NCBI GenBank assembly: GCA_027186245.1
Contig: CP114497.1
Coordinates: 6,951,501-7,015,500 of the forward strand
Origin: Coriaria nepalensis
Taxonomy: Eukaryota > Streptophyta > Magnoliopsida > Cucurbitales > Coriariaceae
Direction: 5' to 3'
Length of the DNA stretch: 64,000 nt
In this document: positions 57,075 to 64,000 of the stretch, in pieces
Numbering within the stretch: the stretch's first letter is position 1
Layout: each line of letters begins with the position of its first letter
The notes under the pieces: model-generated
Told to the model about the DNA's origin: nothing
Seen by the model: the letters and a program-made list of their open reading frames with translations, nothing else
Databases searched by the model: none
Made by a program: the position numbers and the translations under genes

Positions 57075-60019
57075 TCAGTCCTCACCAACATTGACAGCAA
57101 AGTGGCCGACGTTTTTACCCTGAAAAGAAAAATCATCATAAAAGAATAATTTTTATGGATGTTGATAATTTGACCAAATTATTAAATGCACCAGAAAAGC
57201 ATATTATTCCTTGTTCGGTAAGAAATTACCTCGGATAACATCCGCTGCTTGTTAAGCAGTTGTGTCCTTGCCTTGTTGAGTGCTGAATTTGGTGACTTGA
57301 ACAATCTCTGTTTTCAGTGCATATTTATATATATAGAGATATTAGGTAAGAGAAATGGAATTTACCCACGTAAGGTAAGGTAAATTGCTAAGAGGAAGTG
57401 AGAAGCTAGTTCACCTTTTCGGAGCTTGATATACGATGTTCATTGTCCGGAAGGTACTTTTTCTTGGGAGTGAACTCAAAGACATAATGAAGGAATTCAT
57501 TTTCCTGTTTCAGAAAAATGATAGTAAAGGTAAGATAGAAATGGACCACGAGTTAAAGTCAGTGGCAAATAAACACAATATTGAACCATATAATAGAACA
57601 TAGAGGGATAAGAGATAAAAGACCTGCATATGCTTAACGAACCCTCCCCCGAGAAATCGCTTCAAGTAGTTCAACTGCCACAAATTTGAAATAAAACTTA
57701 GGAGAAATAATTAGAGGAAATAAATGGCAATATCACACAAAGGGGAAGGATTTTTGCATACCTGTATAATTTTAGACCATTTTGAGACCTGGAACAAATC
57801 TCCACCAATCTTCATAGAAGTTTCAGGGGAGTAACCATCCTAACAGAACAAAGACCATCCTAGTAAGTTTGCAGACACATTATCAAATGACTATATTCCC
57901 AGAAATAAATAGTGTAGATAGATATACCTCAAAAAAATCCTGAATCTCTCTAAACAAGTTACGCTGGTTGTTGAGATCCTTCTTAGCAGAGCCTTTACCT
58001 CCTGCCTCAGCTGAGAGGTCTTTAACCTGATTCAAGATCTTTCCCTTCAGTCCTTGTATATGAACATAGCCATTCCAGGGTTTGCCTGCTTCTGGAGTAG
58101 AGCCGTCGTTTGATTCCTTAGGGTTTGCTAAGAACTTGTCCAAGCTCCCAATCTCAAAAATAAGAGCCAGAGCTTCGCCTGCAGCAATGCGAATAGACCG
58201 ATCTTCCTTGTCCAGGAGACTCGAAAAATATGAGATTGACCTGCATCATAAGACCAGGCATAAGTTTATATCCCAGATGAATTACATCCGCATCAGTTTC
58301 TGGTCAATATTCCATTATTACCTAATTCTGTAGAACTGAGATTCAATGTGATATCAATCTGATAGTAAACAATTTGCTATTTACACAGAGACCAAGAAAA
58401 GCGTTTTACTCACTCTTGCCATTCTCTGGAAGCTAGATTCCATCCATCCATAGTTGTGAGAAGAAAGGACCATGCAGATGCCATAGCCGTTATAAGAGAT
58501 ACAGAAGGCTTGACTACCACTACCTGTTAAATGCAACAGAAAATGCGCTCAAACTATGACCCAAAATACATTAAGCTAACAATAGCATTAGAGTTCAAGA
58601 CATTAATAATACAAGAGGATACAGAGGAATAGAGCATTACATTTGATCCCAATTTAGGATGAACTACTTGCCACATAATGGACATTGACCGTTCTGTTTC
58701 CTCAGGATTATCTCCACCCACAAATGTTATAATAGCCAAGCACTCGAGAAGCTATGAATTAAAGGCCAACAAATCAGCATAAAATTATATATCTAATGAG
58801 AAACTAGGATAAGAATTATAACGAGTAAAACTAGATATACCGAGGCAATCCTTGAAGAATCAGATCCAGATTTAAGAGCTTGAGAAATAGGAGTGATGGA
58901 TTCTTCCAGTATTTCACGAGCATTGTCCCCATGACCAACAGTCAAAGCCAATAGTCCTGCATAACGAAATACACCATATATAAATCTGGATAAGGAAAAG
59001 AACATAGAAATGCAGAAGGGATAAGAATCGTGACAGGACTAACCAATGGCATGAGATGCCAAAGCTATCTCTTTACCGGACCCCTTTTTCATAGAATTCA
59101 AGCATTGATGCAGTAAAGTAGCAAATCTGAAAGAAAATATGAAAATTGTAGACAGAGAAATTTTAAATGGTAAAAAAGACGGTGTAACATACAAGTTTTA
59201 GGTCTCTCAACATAGTACATAAGATAAATATATTTTCAACTGGTTATCTAGTTTTTCCTAGCCACAATAAAATTATACTTGAGAAACATTCAGTGTAAAA
59301 CGTTATAAATACGTACTTCTTTTCCAAAAATTCATGCTGCAGATCGCAGTTGAAAGTGTCGATGATTGTTGACAAAGCTTTCTCCCTTGTTGAACTCCTT
59401 CATTTCCCAGAAATGAACAGTATTAACTACCACGGCCAAAACTTGAACAAAATATTCAAAGAAAATGACAGAAAACTGTGCAGTTATATTCTTATTTTTT
59501 TCCCAAATTAGAAAAAGTATCGTTTGGCTCAGACAATATATATAGCATTACATTTCCAAATAAATGCGTGCACATATCTAAAAGAAGATGGAACTAATCA
59601 TTTACGCTGAATTAAAAGTACCTTTTCTCATATAAATCATCTAGAGCTTGATCAAGCAAAGTTCCTTTGTCCAATTGAACTTCTTCAGTCCCTGAAACAG
59701 ATATTCGGTCTGATCGAATAGTGGACGAAGAACTCTCACTACTATTATCGTCGTCGCTGTCCAAAATCATGGCGTTTTTACGTTGAGAATTTCCTGCCAA
59801 AATATAATCCACAAATCAAAATCACATCCGCGAGAAGATGTCCATCTAGAACTGCTTTTAATTCACCGTAAAGAAAACAAAAAAAAACACGAATTCCACT
59901 AGTCAGGACAAAATTGGGCATAATTCGTCAACAATATTAGGGCATTACAAATTCAACAAAATCCTGGTAGTTTCAATCAAAAGTACTAACAAATCAATAG
60001 AGGACTTACGCTTTCCCAT
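57075..60019 (-). CDS. SAT32: IFRD family protein, SALT-TOLERANCE 32 ortholog
   Basis: SAT32 is the plant interferon-related developmental regulator (IFRD) protein linked to salt tolerance in Arabidopsis. It is an ARM-like helical repeat protein without known enzymatic activity. Thirteen minus-strand coding exons (60010-60019, 59622-59793, 59317-59397, 59044-59126, 58841-58956, 58641-58751, 58414-58523, 57928-58240, 57762-57839, 57624-57674, 57415-57504, 57230-57307, 57075-57119) give 445 residues, close to the Arabidopsis length. The first coding exon is only 10 nt (MGK plus one base). The acidic Ser-rich N-terminus (MILDSDDDNSSESSSS) precedes the IFRD helical region: LDDLYEKRSSTREKAL, ALASHAIGLLALTVGHGD, AGEALALIFEIG. 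The C-terminal IFRD_C part has LNYLKRFLGGGFVKHMQ and EFLHYVFEFTPKKK, ending VGHFAVNVGED. No lesion is seen. Confidence 0.92.
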
Positions 60020-60272
60020 CGGTAGGTCGTGGCGGCTCCCTAAATGAACATCAAAAATATCTACAAAGCTGTTTTAAATTCTGACAAAGAGAGATCTTCT
60101 GGAATATGAGATCGGTTGAATCTAGTTTGATCGAATCGTAAGAACGCAAGCAATCTTGAACCTTTCGAGGCAGAATAGCCATTAAAATATTGAGTTTTCT
60201 TTTAAAATAAAAATAAAAATAAAAATTAAGAGAGAGAGAGACAAATTAAGGATCGATGAAGATGGATTATGG

Positions 60273-60281
60273 TTTTATATA
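60273..60281 (-). promoter_or_regulatory. Possible TATA box of SAT32
   Basis: TATATAAAA on the minus strand lies about 255 bases upstream of the ATG. The GA-rich leader (60190-60240) between them fits a transcribed 5' UTR. Confidence 0.5.
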
Positions 60282-61970
60282 GAAGCAAGAGAAAATACAA
60301 AGAAATGGCTTGAGCTGAGTTTTCCCACTCTGTGGTTGAGACCCAAAGGGGAATTATTCAATTTTGGTGGTATGGAATATTCGGTGAGTCTATAGTCGGT
60401 CACCACACGGCCAGTGATCACGTGGACATGATTATCAGCGTTGCCTTCGATGATTTCTTATGGAACCGTCGGATTAGACTGTTTCTTTTTGCGATTTTGT
60501 GGTCGTCGGTGCATATCAGCCAGTTGTGGCGCGTGTGCGAGAAGCAGCACGTTAAGATGACACGTGGAGTCAATTAGAGAGACGTGAAACCCCATCCTTA
60601 TTGCTTTCTATTACTCACGTGTCAAGGCGTTTTAGAAAATGAAACTGTTTTCAATGCCGTGTGGGGGAGTTTGGGATACCCCCCCCTGGTTTTGAGACTT
60701 TAGAAACATTATTAAAATACAATAATGTTTTTTTCTCTTATAGTATAATAATAAGTTTTACATTTATTCTGATTTTTTATACATAAAAATAAAAATATTG
60801 ATATGGTTTTTCCCTTCAATTCTAAATTGGGCCGAATACTTATTACTATTTACAATATGGGCCAAGAAAAGGAAGATATAACCCAGTATACACTGAAGGA
60901 GGGCCAGAAAAATCCCCATTCGGGTACAACTCTTCTCTCTGGACTCTGACATGCAAAGCCCAATATCCTCAACCAACAGGTTTAAAATATTTTGGGCCTT
61001 GTTCATTGTCCGGTTATCTTTCAAGTACACTCGGACCAGACCCAGAGAGCTAAAGGCCCCATCGAATCCTTACAAAAGAAATATCTTCATTTACAACTAT
61101 TTGGTCTGGCCCAATAAAAAAAAAAATTTAAAAAGGGCATATTGTCACGTGGGAATTATTATACATGCAAATCCACGTTGCAGTTAAAGCATTGGTTTGA
61201 AGGTCCAAATAATATCTTCCCAAACAGAAACGTAGTAGGCATGATTTATGGCGGAAAATTATTGCGTCATAATATATAAAAAAACGTATTCAACATATAT
61301 ATATATATCTATATAACTATATGAGATAAGGTAGAGACCAACTAATTGTTCCGTACGGGACAATATGATTAGATGTAGTACTGAGTACACTTCTTTCTAT
61401 CAATTTGTCCCTTACGGAGTGCGTAGCTAACAAACAAATGACTTAAAAGCGCTGCCTCAAGCTCGCATGCACTCGTTACTTAGCCCCTGGTCCCCCCCCC
61501 CCTCCTATTTCATTCGCTTCTCACTGTTACAAATTGGAAGGGACGTTTAGAAAAACTAAATCAAAATCAAATTTTATTATGTGCAAAAATGGTATTTTTA
61601 TATAATTAATATATCATATGTTATAATTTATACATATTTATAGAAATTATAAAGCTTATCATAATATTGTGGAACTGATTAAGGGGAGGGGGGACAGCCT
61701 TATATTTCTAATTGTTTGGATAGCTACACCCATTGAATCGGATTCTTTGCATGTGACCCGGTGTCTTTCCCAATTACCAGATGCAGACTTCATATATAAA
61801 GAAAAAACTGGCAAAGTCATTTTTTTGGGCATTTTGCTCTACATGGCAAGTCTAACACCGTAACATCTTTATTTATTAGTTCATTAATTTCTATTATATT
61901 ATATGATATGACTATTCAACATATACATGATCAAAAATATCTCGTTTTCTGTAAGATACTTTGCCAGCAT

Positions 61971-61978
61971 TATAAAAG
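61971..61978 (+). promoter_or_regulatory. TATA box of D14
   Basis: TATAAAAG lies 96 bases upstream of the ATG at 62067, with an appropriate leader length. Confidence 0.65.
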
Positions 61979-62066
61979 CCACCACAAGGCCCTGAATGTA
62001 TTATGTCTTGTATGAACTAATAAAAAAAAATATTAAAAAAAAAAACCCGAGGAAACTCAAGACAGT

Positions 62067-62971
62067 ATGGCTAACAACATGCTTTTAAAGGCTCTCAATG
62101 TTCGGGTAATCGGAACCGGCGACAAGTATCTCGTACTTTCCCACGGGCTCGGAACCGACCAATCCTCCTGGCAACGGATCTACCCGTGTTTCACACCCTA
62201 CTATCGCGTTGTCCTCTATGATCTTGTTTGTGCTGGAAGTGTCAACCCCGACCACTTCGATTTTCGCCGCTATAGCACACTTGATGCTTACGTCGACGAC
62301 TTGATTAATGTCCTCGACGCACTCGGAATCGACCATTGCGCTTATGTCGGTCATTCCCTCTCCGCCATGATTGGTATTTTGGCCTCCATTCGTAGGCCCC
62401 ACCTCTTCTCCAAACTCATCCTTATTGGTGCTTCTCCAAGGTATAAATAAATAAATAAAATCGAACATGAACAACAGTACGAATGTTTATGTCCGTATGT
62501 TTGATATATCTTGTTGTACTGCACATTTTTGTGATGATTAGATTCTTGAATGACATGGACTATCACGGTGGATTCGAGCAGAGTGAGATAGAGAGAGTGT
62601 TGAAAGCAATGGAGGCGAATTTCGAGGCGTGGGTTAACGGGTTTGCGCCGTTAGCAGTTGGGGCGGACGTGCCAACTGCAGTCCAAGAATTCAGTCGGAC
62701 TCTCTTCAACATGCAGCCGGATATTTCTCTATTCATGTCGAGGACAGTATTTAACACCGATTTGAGGGGAGTACTAGGTTTGGTTAGAGTGCCTTGCTGG
62801 ATAATTCAGACGGCTAGAGACATGTCCGTGCCGCCATCCGTGGCTATGTATCTGAAAGACCACTTGGGTGGTCGGAACACGGTGGAGATACTTGACACAG
62901 AAGGTCACTTGCCCCATTTGAGTGCTCCCCAACTTCTCATCCGAAAGCTCCGGCGAGCCCTTGCTAGGTGA
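62067..62971 (+). CDS. D14: Strigolactone receptor D14 (alpha/beta hydrolase)
   Basis: D14 binds and hydrolyses strigolactones and then recruits the F-box protein MAX2/D3 and SMXL/D53 repressors to control shoot branching. Exons 62067-62440 and 62542-62971 give 267 residues, identical in length to Arabidopsis D14, and the single intron falls after SPR as in that gene. The catalytic triad is intact: Ser97 in VGHSLSAM, Asp218 in TARDMSVP and His247 in EGHLPHLS. The lid and core blocks [38 protein letters not shown] and [11 protein letters not shown] favour D14 over KAI2 or DLK2. The start [19 protein letters not shown] matches the family N-terminus. The residues CWIIQ at 210-214 (often CVIQ-type) are the only local departure noticed. 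It is expected to act in cytosol and nucleus. Confidence 0.95.
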
Positions 62972-64000
62972 AAATAATATTTGCTAAGATGGGCCAGGTC
63001 CTCTTCTCTAGTACTCCGGCCTAGTACTATCCAATTTATCTGTCTGCTTGGTGCTTTGTCTGTACTTTGGTTTGAAGTAAACCTGATTAAAGGGTATAAG
63101 CAACTGACTACTGACATCAGCGGGTGCAGTAATGTTTGCACGTTACCCTTTTGAGTTTTTTTTTCCTCTTCTTTTTCCTTTATTAATGTGCTTTTAGTAC
63201 TCAAGAATTCCGAATTTGGTGGTAATATGTCCAAGAAAATGGGGGAAGATTGTGTTGTTGCTTTGTTTGGAATAAGAATCTTCTACAGTAGTTGTGGATC
63301 CCACCATTTTCCATCTAGCTGACATGTTGATTAATGAAGGGCAAATCATTCTTTGATCTCTTAAGTAGCACTTTTTAGAAATATTCTCTTTAAATTATTA
63401 TTTTATTAAATTTAATTTTTCTGAATTATTATTATATATTTAAAATTATTTTCCTTAAATTAACATCATATTAGACTTAACCTCTCTTAATTACCAAATT
63501 TTAGAAATATCCTCTTAAACTATTATAATATTAAACTTACCCTCCTTTAATTTTTTGGGGCTTAAATCTAATAAAGTGATAGTTTAGGGGTTAAGCTTAA
63601 GAATGTAGTAGTTTAAGAATTAGATTTCTAACATGTGATAGTTCTTGGGGCTAAATATGATATTATAATGATAGTTTAAGGAGTATACTTTTAAAACATG
63701 GCAATTCAGTTAGATTAAAAGCTCGTTTGGTTCAATTTTTTATAAAAATAGAATAAAATTTTTATTTCATTATATTATTTTATTTGAATTAATAATAAAA
63801 TATAAATAATTTTTTATTTTCACTTAAATAAAAATATCGTTCTTTTATTCTAATCCAAATATATGTATTTGATAAGAAATAAAATAAACAACCATTTATA
63901 CTAATTTTTTCTTGGTAATTTTTAAATTACATTATAGTACTTATATAATTTTTTTTTAATTTATTTTTTAAATAGATACTAAAAAATCGTTATTCTACTT
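62972..64000. other. 3' flank of D14 and AT-rich spacer
   Basis: This is probable 3' UTR to about 63250. From 63370 to 63720 short phrases (CTTAAATTA, TTAAACTATTA, GATAGTTTAAG) recur in both orientations, suggesting a decayed inverted-repeat element. No gene is seen. Confidence 0.5.

Larger units (their letters stand above)
60020..62066. other. Divergent intergenic region of SAT32 and D14
   Basis: The SAT32 leader and promoter occupy 60020-60300. The open frame at 60332-60577 lies in promoter sequence with CACGTGG/ACACGTGG words (60420, 60550) and is not called. The rest is AT-rich, with a C run near 61493-61502 and the D14 promoter at the right end. Confidence 0.5.

Noticed and set aside
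60332..60577. 81-codon plus-strand ORF
   Set aside because: It lies in the SAT32 upstream region with ACGTG promoter words; no protein similarity is recognised.
1..64000. CRISPR arrays, operons, bacterial-type elements
   Set aside because: Intron-bearing plant genes throughout; no regularly spaced repeat-spacer array is present.

Overview
This is a plant nuclear window, most likely from a woody eudicot. The evidence is AT-rich spacers, split genes with GT/AG introns, land-plant-specific families (LBD, QWRF, ZAT C2H2 finger, RSL bHLH, D14) and plant-type retrotransposons. I cannot name the species from the sequence.

Layout. From 1.75 to 9.25 kb lies a broken SERF-like (4F5/zf-met2) gene. Its two halves are separated by a 6.2 kb Ty3/gypsy element of Tat-like organisation, with the integrase on the minus strand and a decayed antisense ORF on the plus strand before the 3' LTR. 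From 9.65 to 13.87 kb is TAF4 (minus, 14 coding exons). It shares a short divergent promoter with a decayed Mpv17/PMP22 gene (14.4-15.8 kb). A small conserved 96-residue protein gene follows at 16.6-17.0 kb, then tRNA-Ala(CGC) at 18.7 kb. At 19.4-21.7 kb are two tandem three-exon genes for short secreted, proline-rich peptides whose family I do not recognise. They are the best candidate for something undescribed. A 4 kb gene-poor stretch leads to a QWRF2-type microtubule protein gene (25.8-29.7 kb) and a class II LBD gene (32.5-33.3 kb, minus).

From 36.6 to 43.0 kb is a Ty1/copia element on the minus strand. It has 184-bp LTRs with TATA-type ends, an exact 5-bp target duplication and a nested 1.64 kb probable solo LTR. 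After it come a ZAT10/AZF-type zinc finger gene (44.4-45.2 kb, minus), a LINE-type RNase H scrap, a pentanucleotide satellite, and an adenine phosphoribosyltransferase gene whose only visible lesion is one in-frame stop (48.3-49.6 kb). The last part holds a hAT-like MITE, an RSL-class bHLH gene (54.5-55.8 kb), an IFRD/SAT32 gene (57.1-60.0 kb, minus) and the strigolactone receptor D14 (62.07-62.97 kb).

The genes are not an operon or obvious cluster. They are independent loci: basal transcription (TAF4), purine salvage (APT), microtubule/augmin function (QWRF), nitrogen/stress transcription factors (LBD37-39 type, ZAT10 type), root-hair-type growth control (RSL), salt-stress-linked IFRD and hormone perception (D14). 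Three loci carry inactivating changes (SERF-like, Mpv17-like, APT), so duplicate-gene decay plus transposon insertion is the main theme of the window. Exon boundaries were placed by eye from splice consensus and reading frame. All model lengths close in frame.
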